Notes: generated from the sequence alone by a model not told the origin. Positions 9,501-17,672 are shown, counted from the stretch's first letter. The stretch: 64,000 nt of DNA from UBA5195 sp034432755 (GCA_034432755.1 DAOUBQ010000050.1:1-64000); one strand, 5' to 3'. A program made the numbers and translations.

Positions 9501-9875
9501 GTCTTCGCGCGCGGCCAACACGCCCCACAACGCAACAACGTTATCGCCCATGTGCTTGTCAATATGACCGCCATGCGCCTGGATAATCAGGTCAATGCGC
9601 CCCCAGATGAGGTTGGTCCGTTCGACCAACTCCTCATCGTCCATTTTCTCAGACAGTGCAGTGAAGCCGGAGATGTCGGCCACCATCACTGTGACCATTT
9701 TTCGCTGCTCACGGTTCTTTTCCTCGGCCTGGCGGCGCTCCAGCTCGATGAGTTTCTGGCGCAGGACGGCCAGAGCGGCATCCACCACATCTGCGCCGAG
9801 GCTAGGACGCAGCGACTCTTGGGCCTGGATGGCGCGTTGCAGGTCTGCAATTTGTTCGCCGAGGTTTTTTTGCAT
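6585..9875 (-). CDS. Class III cyclase-like domain, AAA-type ATPase and TPR regulator
   Basis: This is a 1096-residue multidomain protein: coiled-coil N-terminus; class III nucleotide-cyclase domain (about 58-215) with VADISGF, KHMGDNVVALWG and HSGP; an AAA/STAND ATPase (Walker A GEAGIGKS near 280, Walker B VMLLLEDLHWAD near 410); then about ten TPR-like helical repeats to the end. Related proteins are signal-transduction ATPases. In the cyclase domain the usual Asn and Arg transition-state residues (VNxAxR) read LQVASLL, so cyclase activity is doubtful. The ATG at 9875 lies six bases after a TATAAT box, suggesting a leaderless mRNA. Confidence 0.88.
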   Translation of the reverse strand: MQKNLGEQIADLQRAIQAQESLRPSLGADVVDAALAVLRQKLIELERRQAEEKNREQRKMVTVMVADISGFTALSEKMDDEELVERTNLIWGRIDLIIQAHGGHIDKHMGDNVVALWGVLAAREDDSEQAVRAALRIQQELPGLSLDHPFQMHIALHSGPVMLGEVGTTREFTAIGRTLQVASLLEAEARPGEVVISRDTLRLVRGLFDVELCSELPISGYERPLSVYRVLRPRPYAFRPHTRGVEGVETRMIGRESELNALQGALRDILFDGKSRAITVVGEAGIGKSRLLYEFENWLALRAHQFWLVQARATERTVSVPYALLRDAIALRLNIPGDVPLELARQKMERAIQTLLPNDPAALEKARFIGHLLGLDFSSAPELSGILADPGQIRDRARYYLAQVIVAVASRQPVMLLLEDLHWADEASLDLLAYLMREVAHLPVLLVAVTRPSLLERLPDWWQRLPGQQRLDLNPLNETASRCLLREILQKAASIPPALDELVITGSEGNPFYVEELIKMLIDEQVISTGEIWTVDESRLGQARVPATLTGILQARLDGLPESERAVLQAASALGRVFWDVSLAALTGFDPDAVSTALDSLEARELIYPRQNSTFSGQREYVFKHALLRQAVYESVSKRQRRLYHLTAAEWLVAQIRERAPEYAALVAGHFEAAEDWNRAALWYGQAGKQAYEAYESSAAVKYYQKALQFARQGSIPAAEQLDWHEFLGKSLFTLARYDEALSAYQEMRAIADSVASVDGWARAWYNVAYVHDHIGNNTLSLESAENALRLADKGVKPELLIRAVYGKGWALYRLGDANSAIHLGELALRLGRNLEDKVASQREMAQACQLLGAAYELHGELEKSAQYEQSALDLYRTLRDRRGEAAMLNNQGVGAFVRGDYQTAVARYEEALRVAREIGSQDRIAMFLSNLGGARVGLGEFAAAEANLRECMERVGAGMTHFLPLTYVFLAEALLGQEKCEEACQAAQTGLRLAQESSQPDVVSSAYRVLGNCAATRIRYGQAFPEEFWPETCYRESIRIADGIGSEVDKARALRDWATTENALGNQERAASLRAKALSLFRKLNMNLEVQRMEE

Positions 9876-9881
9876 GGCTTG

Positions 9882-9887
9882 ATTATA
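9882..9887 (-). promoter_or_regulatory. -10 box (TATAAT), leaderless placement
   Basis: A perfect TATAAT lies six bases before the ATG at 9875 on the minus strand, so transcription should begin at or next to the start codon. No good -35 box or ribosome-binding site is visible. Confidence 0.5.
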
Positions 9888-10045
9888 TACAACATCATCC
9901 AAAAACAGTCTCCAAGCCATCAGCAATTCCAAATTCAGGTGCTTTGAGCCGCCAACCACCCACCATCTGAACATCCTGTCCATCTTGTCTGGTTTTTAGC
10001 CTGAAACCAGACTTTGAAAAAGCCATGTTTTCAATTATTTTCGAG

Positions 10046-10074
10046 TTGCGCCGTTCTAAAGACAAGTCTATAAT
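10046..10074 (+). promoter_or_regulatory. Promoter of dnaG-rpoD
   Basis: A TTGCGC -35 box (10046-10051), a 17-base spacer and a perfect TATAAT (10069-10074) precede dnaG by about 45 bases. Confidence 0.65.
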
Positions 10075-10095
10075 TCACCGTGGCGCTGGTTACGG

Positions 10096-10117
10096 CTCAC
10101 TGATTACTGGATACTGA
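10096..10117 (+). repeat. ACTGATTACTGG-type micro-repeat directly before dnaG
   Basis: The sequence CTCACTGATTACTGGATACTG ends two bases before the dnaG ATG. A 16-base core (TGATTACTGGATACTG) recurs, with the same two-base gap to the ATG, before the site-2 protease gene (56600-56615, minus strand). Confidence 0.8.
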
Positions 10118-10118
10118 A

Positions 10119-12077
10119 ATGTCTTCCATTGATGAAATCAAATCCCGCATTGACATCCTCGACCTCGTGAGCGAAGCCGGGGTAAAACTGCGCCGCAGCG
10201 GGCGCAACTATACGGGATTTTGCCCCTTTCATGATAACAAGCACACCCCGGCCTTCGTGGTCTGGCCCGAAAGCGGCACCTGGCGCTGCTTTGGCGAGTG
10301 CAACGAGGGCGGCGATATTTTCAAGTTCTTAATGAAGAAAGAGGGCATTGACTTCAAAGAAGCCCTGCAGCGCCTGGCCGAGCGCGCCGGGGTAACCCTG
10401 GAGCGACTCCAGCCCGAACGCCCCGAACAGCGCGAGGAATACGAGCGGCTTCGCAGGTTATTAGAAGACGCCGTCCAGTTCTACCGCCATCACCTGCTCA
10501 ACACGCCCGCCGGCAAAAGCGCGCTCCACTATCTTCTCGAAAAGCGCAAACTGACCTTGCAAACTATCGAAACCTGGGGGCTGGGCTACGCGCCACCGGG
10601 CTACGAAACCGCCCTGAAGCATTTCACCGCCAAAGCCTACAGTGAGCAAGATTTGATAGACGCCGGTCTGGTGAGCGTCATCGAAGACGAGGGAAGCCCG
10701 CGGCGGGTGTTCGACCGCTTCCGTCACCGAATCATGATTCCCATCCGCGATGAAAACGGGCGGATGGCCGGGTTCGGGGCCAGAATTCACCCGAATGACC
10801 CCAAGCCTGACCCCGCTGAACAACGCGGGGCAAGCCAGGCCAAGTTCATCAACACCGCCGAGACGCCAATTTTCAGCAAGGGACGCCTGCTTTATGGCCT
10901 CGACCGGGCGCGCAAGCCCATCCGCGCCGCCGACCAGGCGGTGATTGTGGAAGGCTACCTGGATGTGATTGCCCTGCACCAGGCCGGGTTTGAGAACATC
11001 ATCTCACCGATGGGCACGGCGCTGACCGAAGACCAGTTGCGGCTGTTGAAACGCTTCACCCGCAAAATTGTGCTGGCCCTCGACCCCGACGCCGCCGGGC
11101 AGAAAGCCGTCTTGCGCGGGCTGGATGCGGCCCGGGCTTCGATGGACCGGGAAAATGAACGAAGTTTCGATGCGCGAGGCATGTTGCGCCAGGAAGCGCG
11201 CTTGCAAGCCGATTTGCGGGTGGCGAACCTGCCTGATGGCCTCGATCCCGATGAAATCGTGGAGCGCGACCGGGAGGAGTGGAAACGGCTCATCGCCGAG
11301 TCCAAACCGGTTGTAGAGCATGTCCTCGATACGCTGATGGCCGATAAAAACATCAACGACCCCAAGGTCAAGGCCGAAATTGCCAACCAGGTGCTGCCGC
11401 TCATTGAGGATTTGCCCAACCCTATCGAGCGCGATTCGTACCGGCAAATGCTGGCGCGCCGCCTGAAGGTGGATGAACGCTCGTTAAGCGGGAGGCAGGC
11501 TCCGGTGAGTCCGCCCCGGCGGGTTACCCCTCGCCGAGAGCCTGTTCAGGAGCAGAAACCTGTTCCAGCGGCGACCCCAATCAGTCGTTCCAAAAACATC
11601 GAAACCGCTTGCCTGACCCTGTTGCTGCGCCGTCCCGATTTACTGCCCCGTCTCGACCGTCGGCTGCAAGAATCGGGGCTGAGCGCCCTCTCTACCGCAG
11701 ATTTCGAGTATACTGATTACCAGTTTCTGCTGGGATTGTTGCAGAAGGCGCTGGAGCAGGATGAAACCGAAATGCACCATTTTGTGCAAACGCGCGTGGA
11801 GGAGGGCCTGCGCGATGTTTACGCCAGCCTGGCCGCCCAACCCTCGCCCAAAGGGACCGATAGCCGCCTGCTAGACGAGTTGACCCGCCATGTGTTGCAA
11901 TTGCGGCGGCAGGCATTAAGTGAAAATTTGAACCACTTGCGCTTTTTGCAAGAAGAAGCCCAGCAAACAGGCGACCAACTTGCAACTACTTACCAGCAGA
12001 TGGTGTTGCAATATACACGTTCGTTGAATTATCTCGATGCAGCCCGTAAAAAGTTGAGCGAAAACCGCCGGGAGTGA
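10119..12077 (+). CDS. dnaG: DNA primase DnaG
   Basis: This 652-residue primase makes RNA primers for replication. The N-terminal CHC2 zinc finger has Cys35, His38, Cys57 and Cys61; the last pair is spaced Cys-x3-Cys (CFGEC) rather than the common Cys-x2-Cys. The Toprim core follows with IVEGYLDVIALH, SPMGTALTEDQ and LALDPDAAG. The C-terminal region should bind the DnaB helicase. Downstream, after three bases, comes rpoD, as in the macromolecular synthesis operon, but without rpsU upstream. No Shine-Dalgarno site is evident; a short repeat fills that place. Confidence 0.96.
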   Translation: MSSIDEIKSRIDILDLVSEAGVKLRRSGRNYTGFCPFHDNKHTPAFVVWPESGTWRCFGECNEGGDIFKFLMKKEGIDFKEALQRLAERAGVTLERLQPERPEQREEYERLRRLLEDAVQFYRHHLLNTPAGKSALHYLLEKRKLTLQTIETWGLGYAPPGYETALKHFTAKAYSEQDLIDAGLVSVIEDEGSPRRVFDRFRHRIMIPIRDENGRMAGFGARIHPNDPKPDPAEQRGASQAKFINTAETPIFSKGRLLYGLDRARKPIRAADQAVIVEGYLDVIALHQAGFENIISPMGTALTEDQLRLLKRFTRKIVLALDPDAAGQKAVLRGLDAARASMDRENERSFDARGMLRQEARLQADLRVANLPDGLDPDEIVERDREEWKRLIAESKPVVEHVLDTLMADKNINDPKVKAEIANQVLPLIEDLPNPIERDSYRQMLARRLKVDERSLSGRQAPVSPPRRVTPRREPVQEQKPVPAATPISRSKNIETACLTLLLRRPDLLPRLDRRLQESGLSALSTADFEYTDYQFLLGLLQKALEQDETEMHHFVQTRVEEGLRDVYASLAAQPSPKGTDSRLLDELTRHVLQLRRQALSENLNHLRFLQEEAQQTGDQLATTYQQMVLQYTRSLNYLDAARKKLSENRRE

Positions 12078-12080
12078 GCC

Positions 12081-13670
12081 ATGCACAACGCCTTGCCGCG
12101 AAAACCGAAGGCCGAAATCAAAACCCCCAAAGACCTGATTCCCGACCCCGCCGACCTCAACGGGGAAGACCTGGTTGTAGAAGTGGACGACCCCGAACTG
12201 ATGGAAGATGAACCGGTCGACATCGATGAGCCGCTCGAATTAATCAAAAACCCGGCGCTGGCCGAGGAACTCTCGGAAGACCCGGTGCGCCTGTATCTGC
12301 GCGAAATTGGTCAGGTCAAACTGCTCGACGCCGACAGCGAGTTCCGCCTTTCGACGATGATTGAAGCCTGGCGGCTGCTGGAGGGACTGCGCCAACGCAT
12401 CGAGCCACGCTCCACGCGCGCCAAGCGGCGAGGGGCAGAGACCCCACCCCAGGCAGGGCAGGTGACAGCCATTTATCGCGCCGCGCTGGATGATATGCTG
12501 GTGGCCTGGAAGCGTTTGGAGGAAGACGCCGCGCGCCTGAATGCGCACCTGCCCGAAATGCGGCTGGTGGTGGCCGAAGCCCAGGCGCTGCGCCAGGGCT
12601 GGGAAATCAATTCGCCTTCTTATTTACGTGCCTTCCTGGATAACGGCCAGTGGGGGCGCGATTCGCACTGGGACGGCCTGGCAAGCAACGCCTTCAACCT
12701 GTTCGTCGGCCTGTACATCCTGCCAACCGCACTGGCAAACTGGCTTTCCAAACACTGCCAGGCGCACGGCTCTGAATGTCCCGCCGCGCGTAGCTTGCAG
12801 CGCAACCTGCCCGGCGACGATGACCTGCAATTCGATATCGGAATCATCGAATCGCGGGCCGAGGAGGCCACCCAGGCCCTCATCCGCGCTAACCTGCGAT
12901 TGGTGGTAAGCGTCGCCAAGCGTTACCTGGGGCGCGGCATCTCATTCCTCGACCTCATCCAGGAAGGCAACCTGGGCTTGCTGCGGGCGGTCAACAAGTT
13001 CGACCCGCGCCGCGGCTTCAAGTTCAGCACTTACGCTACATGGTGGATTCGGCAATCCATCAACCGCTCCATTGCCGAACAGGCCCGCACCATCCGCATC
13101 CCCGTTCACCTGTTTGAATCCATCACGCGCATCTTGCGCATCCAACGCTCGCTGGTGCAGCAATATGGGCGCGAACCCAACACCGACGAACTGGCCCTCG
13201 AAGCAGGGTATCTTTCTGCCGCCGATGTGCAAGCCATCCTGCGCGCCAAAGCGGAAGGGACCGACCTCGACCCGGTCATCCAGCGCCGCTGGGAGACTGC
13301 CACCGTCAAAGTAGACCGCATCCTGCGTTCGGCGGAGGAGCCAGTCTCCATTGACGGCCCGGTCGGCGACGAGGACTCCAGTCAGTTGGGTGACTTCATC
13401 CCCGACGATGACGCCCTCGAGCCAATGGATGCCGCCGCGCGCGACATGCTGCGCGAACAAGTGCAGCACGCCCTGGCCGCGCTCTCCGAACGCGAGCGGC
13501 AGGTATTAGAACTGCGTTTCGGCCTGATTGACGGCAAAGACCACACCCTCGAAGAAGTCAGCCGCTACTTCAACGTCACCCGCGAGCGCATCCGCCAAAT
13601 CGAAGCCAAAGCACTGCGCAAACTGAGGCACCCCACCCGCAGCAGGCATCTTAAAGATTATTTGGGATAA
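12081..13670 (+). CDS. rpoD: Primary RNA polymerase sigma factor RpoD (sigma-70)
   Basis: This 529-residue housekeeping sigma factor has region 1.2 (DPVRLYLREIGQV, near 67-80) and region 2 from about 265 with NLRLVVSVAKRY, DLIQEGNLGLLRAV and YATWWIRQSINR. Regions 3 and 4 end in the helix-turn-helix LEEVSRYFNVTRERIRQIEAKALRKLRHP. Between 1.2 and 2 lies a non-conserved insert of roughly 160 residues, as in proteobacterial RpoD, but with its own sequence. It is co-transcribed with dnaG (three-base gap). A strong terminator follows. Confidence 0.96.
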   Translation: MHNALPRKPKAEIKTPKDLIPDPADLNGEDLVVEVDDPELMEDEPVDIDEPLELIKNPALAEELSEDPVRLYLREIGQVKLLDADSEFRLSTMIEAWRLLEGLRQRIEPRSTRAKRRGAETPPQAGQVTAIYRAALDDMLVAWKRLEEDAARLNAHLPEMRLVVAEAQALRQGWEINSPSYLRAFLDNGQWGRDSHWDGLASNAFNLFVGLYILPTALANWLSKHCQAHGSECPAARSLQRNLPGDDDLQFDIGIIESRAEEATQALIRANLRLVVSVAKRYLGRGISFLDLIQEGNLGLLRAVNKFDPRRGFKFSTYATWWIRQSINRSIAEQARTIRIPVHLFESITRILRIQRSLVQQYGREPNTDELALEAGYLSAADVQAILRAKAEGTDLDPVIQRRWETATVKVDRILRSAEEPVSIDGPVGDEDSSQLGDFIPDDDALEPMDAAARDMLREQVQHALAALSERERQVLELRFGLIDGKDHTLEEVSRYFNVTRERIRQIEAKALRKLRHPTRSRHLKDYLG

Positions 13671-13675
13671 AGCAG

Positions 13676-13700
13676 CGCAGGACTTTATCCTGCGTTTTGT
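13676..13700 (+). terminator. Rho-independent terminator after rpoD
   Basis: A 7-bp perfect stem (CGCAGGA/TCCTGCG) with a five-base loop is followed by TTTTGTT. It lies six bases after the rpoD stop. Confidence 0.85.
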
Positions 13701-13714
13701 TATTATGATGAAAA

Positions 13715-14821
13715 ATGAAGATTCAGAATCTCTCTATCGCACTCTTGACCCTCGTCATCTTCCTGGCTTCCTGCGCTTCCCCGGCGGAACAGCCTCCCCG
13801 CAGCCTGCCTGCCGTTACTGAAACATCCGTCCCAACTAAAACGCCCGCCCCCACCGAAACGCAACCCGTGATAAACTCCCTCTCACCCTTCGAGGCCATC
13901 CCAAAAATGCAGCGCGGCGTGAATATGGGCAACACGCTCGAAGCGCCGCGCGAGGGCGAATGGGGCTTCACAATCACGCAAGAACACTTTCAACAAATTC
14001 GGGTTGCCGGGTTCGACTCGGTACGCATCCCCACCCGCTGGAGCGCCCACGCCCTGACCGAGGACCCCTACACCATCGAGCCAACCTTCTTTGCCCGGCT
14101 CGATGAAGTCATCGGCTGGGCGTTAGAGCAGGATTTAATGGTCGTCCTGAACATCCATCACTACGAGGAGATGGCAACCGAACCCGCTGCGCACGAGAAG
14201 CGCTTTCTGTCGCTTTGGCAACAGATTGCAGAGCATTACAAAGACTATCCACCCACGCTTATTTTTGAACTCATGAACGAACCCAACAGCGCCCTCACCC
14301 CGCGCCTGTGGAACGATTTCATTCAAAAAGGCGTGGCGGTCATCCGCGAGAGCAACCCCACCCGCAACATCATTCTTGGCGGCACATTCTGGAACGCTTA
14401 TGACCAACTGCGCTATGTCAACTTCCCGCCTGGTGACGGCCACCTGATTGCCACCTTCCACTACTACCTGCCCTTTGAATTCACCCACCAGGGCGCGGAA
14501 TGGGCCGGGCCAGAAGCCCAAACCTGGCTTGGAACCACCTGGAACGGCACGGACGAGGAAAAAGCCGAAATCAAAAAGCATTTTACGCTCGTGGCGGCCT
14601 GGGCAAAACAAAATAACATCCCGGTCTACCTGGGCGAATTTGGCGCCTATAATAGCACAGCCGATATGGATTCTCGTGCGCGCTGGACATCTTACGTCCG
14701 CGAGCAAGCCGAAGCGCGCGGCTTTGCCTGGGCCTATTGGGAGTTTGGGGCAGGATTTGGAGTGTACGACCGGGACACACGCCAATGGCGGGATGCACTG
14801 CTCAAGGCCTTAATTCCATGA
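13715..14821 (+). CDS. Glycoside hydrolase family 5 lipoprotein (endoglucanase-like)
   Basis: This 368-residue exported enzyme starts with a lipoprotein signal (lipobox LASC, Cys20), followed by a Pro/Thr-rich linker (about 24-53) and a GH5 (beta/alpha)8 domain. Acid/base Glu189 is in FELMNEPN and the nucleophile Glu308 is in YLGEFGAY; MGNTLEAP, SVRIPTRW and LNIHHYEEM also fit. GH5 enzymes cut beta-glucans or beta-mannans; the exact substrate is not clear. The protein should be anchored outside the membrane. Its stop overlaps the next ATG (ATGA), so it shares a transcript with an exporter gene. Confidence 0.9.
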   Translation: MKIQNLSIALLTLVIFLASCASPAEQPPRSLPAVTETSVPTKTPAPTETQPVINSLSPFEAIPKMQRGVNMGNTLEAPREGEWGFTITQEHFQQIRVAGFDSVRIPTRWSAHALTEDPYTIEPTFFARLDEVIGWALEQDLMVVLNIHHYEEMATEPAAHEKRFLSLWQQIAEHYKDYPPTLIFELMNEPNSALTPRLWNDFIQKGVAVIRESNPTRNIILGGTFWNAYDQLRYVNFPPGDGHLIATFHYYLPFEFTHQGAEWAGPEAQTWLGTTWNGTDEEKAEIKKHFTLVAAWAKQNNIPVYLGEFGAYNSTADMDSRARWTSYVREQAEARGFAWAYWEFGAGFGVYDRDTRQWRDALLKALIP

Positions 14822-15690
14822 GTTCCACCCTCTCCATTCGCGGCCTGTTGACCGGGCTAGCCGCTGCATCCATTTGGGGCGGCATGTACGTCGTCAGCAA
14901 AGTGGTGCTGGAGGTCATTCCGCCCTTTGCCTTGCTCACCACACGCCTGTTGCTCGGATTTCTGGCACTGTGGCTGGTCATCGCCTGGCGGGGCGGCTTC
15001 CACCTGAAGCGCCATCAATGGCTGGCCTGTTTCGGCGTTGGGCTGGTTGGGTATGGCGTATCGCTCGGATTACAGTTCGTCGGTACGAAACTCTCCACCG
15101 CAGCCAACGGCGCGCTCGTCACCTCGGCCACACCCGCGCTGGTGCTGCCCTTCGCCTTTCTCCTGCTCAAAGAAGCGGTCACGCCCCGCCGATTGCTTGC
15201 CACCCTGGTGGCCAGCCTGGGCGTGCTGGCCGTGATTGACGCGCGCACGACAGATTTGTCCTCCGGCTTGTTCCTAGGCAACCTGAGCCTGCTGGGGGCC
15301 GCAGTCACCTGGGCGCTCTATTCGGTGTTGGTGCGCAAAATAACTTCTACCGGAACCGACCTGCTCCAAGCCACCGCCATTTTCCTGCTGGGCGGGTTGC
15401 CCGTTTCCATTCCGCTCGGAATTTGGGAAGTTTCAACGCAGGGCATGGGCGAAATCACAGCCGGCGTCATCAGCGGAATCCTGTTTCTGGGAATCATCTC
15501 CACCGCGATTGCCATGTTCTTGTGGAATTATGCCTTTGCCACGCTGCCATCGGGGGTGGCCGCGCTAACCTTTTTTGCCCAACCGTTGGTCGGCGCTTTA
15601 CTCGGCTGGTTTTTCTTGGGGGAACAAATCACGCCGCTCTTCGTGCTGGGCGGCGCGTTGATTGGAATCGGGATATTGATTTCAAAATAA
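14818..15690 (+). CDS. EamA/DMT family transporter
   Basis: This 290-residue membrane protein has about ten helices arranged as two EamA repeats (ASIWGGMYVVSKVVLEVIPP in the first; GAAVTWALYSVLVRK in the second). Members export amino acids, nucleosides or other metabolites. The ATG at 14818 overlaps the GH5 stop by ATGA, so the pair is translationally coupled. The substrate cannot be inferred. Codon use looks like its neighbours. Confidence 0.88.
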   Translation: MSSTLSIRGLLTGLAAASIWGGMYVVSKVVLEVIPPFALLTTRLLLGFLALWLVIAWRGGFHLKRHQWLACFGVGLVGYGVSLGLQFVGTKLSTAANGALVTSATPALVLPFAFLLLKEAVTPRRLLATLVASLGVLAVIDARTTDLSSGLFLGNLSLLGAAVTWALYSVLVRKITSTGTDLLQATAIFLLGGLPVSIPLGIWEVSTQGMGEITAGVISGILFLGIISTAIAMFLWNYAFATLPSGVAALTFFAQPLVGALLGWFFLGEQITPLFVLGGALIGIGILISK

Positions 15691-15797
15691 TAACCAGTGG
15701 TTGAGGAGGCAATGTTCTCTGGCGTATCAAACCGCCTTTTGCAAAACGGTCTCGCACGGCCTCGATACAGCGCAAAAACAGCGCCTACGCAACCATC

Positions 15798-17237
15798 CTA
15801 AATCTTCTCTCCCACATTATGCAAATAGGCCATATTCGGCGGGCGCATGGTGTTCACCGGGAAGCCGCTGATGACCACCACCTGCTGGCCGGGTTCGACC
15901 CATTTTGCATCCGTCAGTTTACTATCGGCCTGATTAACCATCTCGCGCAACGAGGCAGCCATCGGCACCAAATACGGCATCACGCCCCAGTAAATTGCCA
16001 TGCGGCCAATCGTTTGCTGAACAGGCGTAAAGGCCAAAATTGGCACGCGCGGGCGGGCTTTCGACATCATCTGCGCAGTGTGACCGGTTTGGGTAAAAAC
16101 TGCAATTGCCGCCACATTCAAATCGTGCGCCAATTCACGCGCAGCGCGGGTGATAGAAAAAGCATCATCATGAGATTGCAAATTAGGGATGTTAAAATGT
16201 CCCCAATCCGCAAAGTTTTCTTCGGCCTGGCGCACGATGCGGTCCATCATCTTAACCGCTTCGAGCGGGTACTGACCCGCTGCCGTCTCGCCGGAGAGCA
16301 TCACCGCATCCGTCCCGTCGAAAATGGCATTGGCAACATCTGAAGCCTCGGCGCGGGTGGGCAGGGGGTTGTTCATCATTGATTCAAGCATTTGGGTGGC
16401 CGTAATGACCAGTTTCCCGTGCCGATTAGCTTCCTGGATGATGTGTTTTTGGGCCATCGGCACGCGCTCCGGCGACATTTCCACGCCCAGGTCGCCGCGC
16501 GCCACCATCACGCCATCGGCCACTTTCAAGATTTCATTGAGATTATCGAGCGCTTCGGGTTTTTCCAGCTTGGCAATCAGCAACGGTCGTGCGCCGCCTT
16601 CATCTAATTCTTCTATGGCTTTGCGCACGTCCAGCACATCCTGGGCGGTACGCACGAAAGAAATGGCGACGCAATCCACGTTTTGCTCCAAGCCAAAGGC
16701 CAGGTCGGCGCGGTCTTTTTCGGTAAAACCGGGAATATTGAGCCGCACGCCGGGCAGGTTAATGCCTTTATTAGAAGAAAGCCTGCCCCCCACGCGCACT
16801 TCGGCAATCAGAAATTGCTTTTGGGTTTCGATGACCTGAACAGCCAGGCGGCCATCGTCAAGCAAGACGCGGTCTCCCGCCGCGACGGAATCGAACAACT
16901 CGACAAAGGCAACCGGAATGTACTTTGTGCCGTTTTCAGGCGGATTGCTTCCCTCGGCAAACAACGTCACCCGTTCGCCTGGTTCCAGGTCAAGCGGCGG
17001 ATTCAGCACCCCAACCCTGATTTTCGGACCCTGCAAGTCTTGCAAAATACCAACGGGAACTCCCAATTCTGCGGCGGTTTCTCGCAGGCAACGAATTCGC
17101 GCAATATGCTCCTCATGCGTGCCGTGCGAAAAATTCAGGCGCGCGACGTTCATTCCGGCCTGCAGCATGGCACGGAGCATCTCCCGGCTGTTTGAGGCCG
17201 GGCCAATGGTGGCAACAATTTTGGCTTTACGATTCAT
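15798..17237 (-). CDS. pyk: Pyruvate kinase
   Basis: This 479-residue enzyme makes pyruvate and ATP from phosphoenolpyruvate and ADP. Clear signatures are RKAKIVATIGPAS, ARLNFSHGTHEEH, LQDLQGPKIRVG, the active-site segment LIAKLEKPEALDN, MVARGDLGVE and ATQMLESM, plus DAVMLSGETAAGQYP. The C-terminal allosteric domain is present. It stands alone on the minus strand with a hairpin in its 5' leader (17262-17297). Length fits the common type II family. Confidence 0.97.
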   Translation of the reverse strand: MNRKAKIVATIGPASNSREMLRAMLQAGMNVARLNFSHGTHEEHIARIRCLRETAAELGVPVGILQDLQGPKIRVGVLNPPLDLEPGERVTLFAEGSNPPENGTKYIPVAFVELFDSVAAGDRVLLDDGRLAVQVIETQKQFLIAEVRVGGRLSSNKGINLPGVRLNIPGFTEKDRADLAFGLEQNVDCVAISFVRTAQDVLDVRKAIEELDEGGARPLLIAKLEKPEALDNLNEILKVADGVMVARGDLGVEMSPERVPMAQKHIIQEANRHGKLVITATQMLESMMNNPLPTRAEASDVANAIFDGTDAVMLSGETAAGQYPLEAVKMMDRIVRQAEENFADWGHFNIPNLQSHDDAFSITRAARELAHDLNVAAIAVFTQTGHTAQMMSKARPRVPILAFTPVQQTIGRMAIYWGVMPYLVPMAASLREMVNQADSKLTDAKWVEPGQQVVVISGFPVNTMRPPNMAYLHNVGEKI

Positions 17238-17261
17238 GATAAAAGTCCTGTTCGCAAACTT

Positions 17262-17297
17262 CGTCCCGAAGGCTGGCTGGTAGAAACCTTCGGGACG
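17262..17297 (-). other. Hairpin in the pyruvate kinase leader
   Basis: An 11-bp perfect stem (CGTCCCGAAGG/CCTTCGGGACG) with a 14-base loop lies 25-60 bases upstream of the pyk ATG. On the plus strand it is followed by TTTCTTCTT, so it could stop antisense transcription. On the minus strand it has no U-run and would lie in the leader mRNA. Confidence 0.6.
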
Positions 17298-17472
17298 TTT
17301 CTTCTTACAATTTTACACTGAAAACGGCGGCTCTACTGTTGTTACCAGGAAAACCATTTTTTACCACGCAGGAAAACGACCCGTAAAATCCAGGGCTTTT
17401 CCTTCTTTGTGTACTTTATGTCCTTCGTGTTCAGGCGCTTTCCCGTCAATTACGGAAGAGACAAAACGGCTG
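17298..17472. other. Intergenic region with CTTTGTGT-type repeat
   Basis: No gene is seen here. Around 17402-17435 lies CTTTGTGTACTTTATGTCC followed by TTCGTGTTCAGG, a short motif that recurs at 29430-29470 and 48283-48312. The region joins the pyk leader to the hairpin element that starts at 17473. Confidence 0.5.
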
Positions 17473-17657
17473 AGAGCTTATCCGAAAAATATTCTTGCGC
17501 CATTCCGCCCGAACATTAATGTCCGGGCTATTCATCCAAAGCCGTCTGAAGACGGCTAAACCCCGGCTATTCCGTCCACTTAAGCGGACTTTTTACTGGT
17601 AGCCCGGAGATAAATCTCCGGGCGGAACCGGCATGGCGCGAATTTTCGGATAGATTC
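17473..17657. mobile_element. MITE-like element with inverted ends and four hairpins
   Basis: The left end (ATCCGAAAAATATTC, then GCGCCATTCCG) is matched in inverted orientation by the right end (GGCATGGCGCGAATTTTCGGAT). Inside are four hairpins at 17507-17528, 17540-17557, 17574-17589 and 17602-17623, two of them perfect. There is no open frame. It ends 15 bases from the stop of the CoA-transferase gene. A half copy of the same sequence lies at 30243-30306. Confidence 0.7.
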
Positions 17658-17672
17658 TAAAATCAGGCGGCA

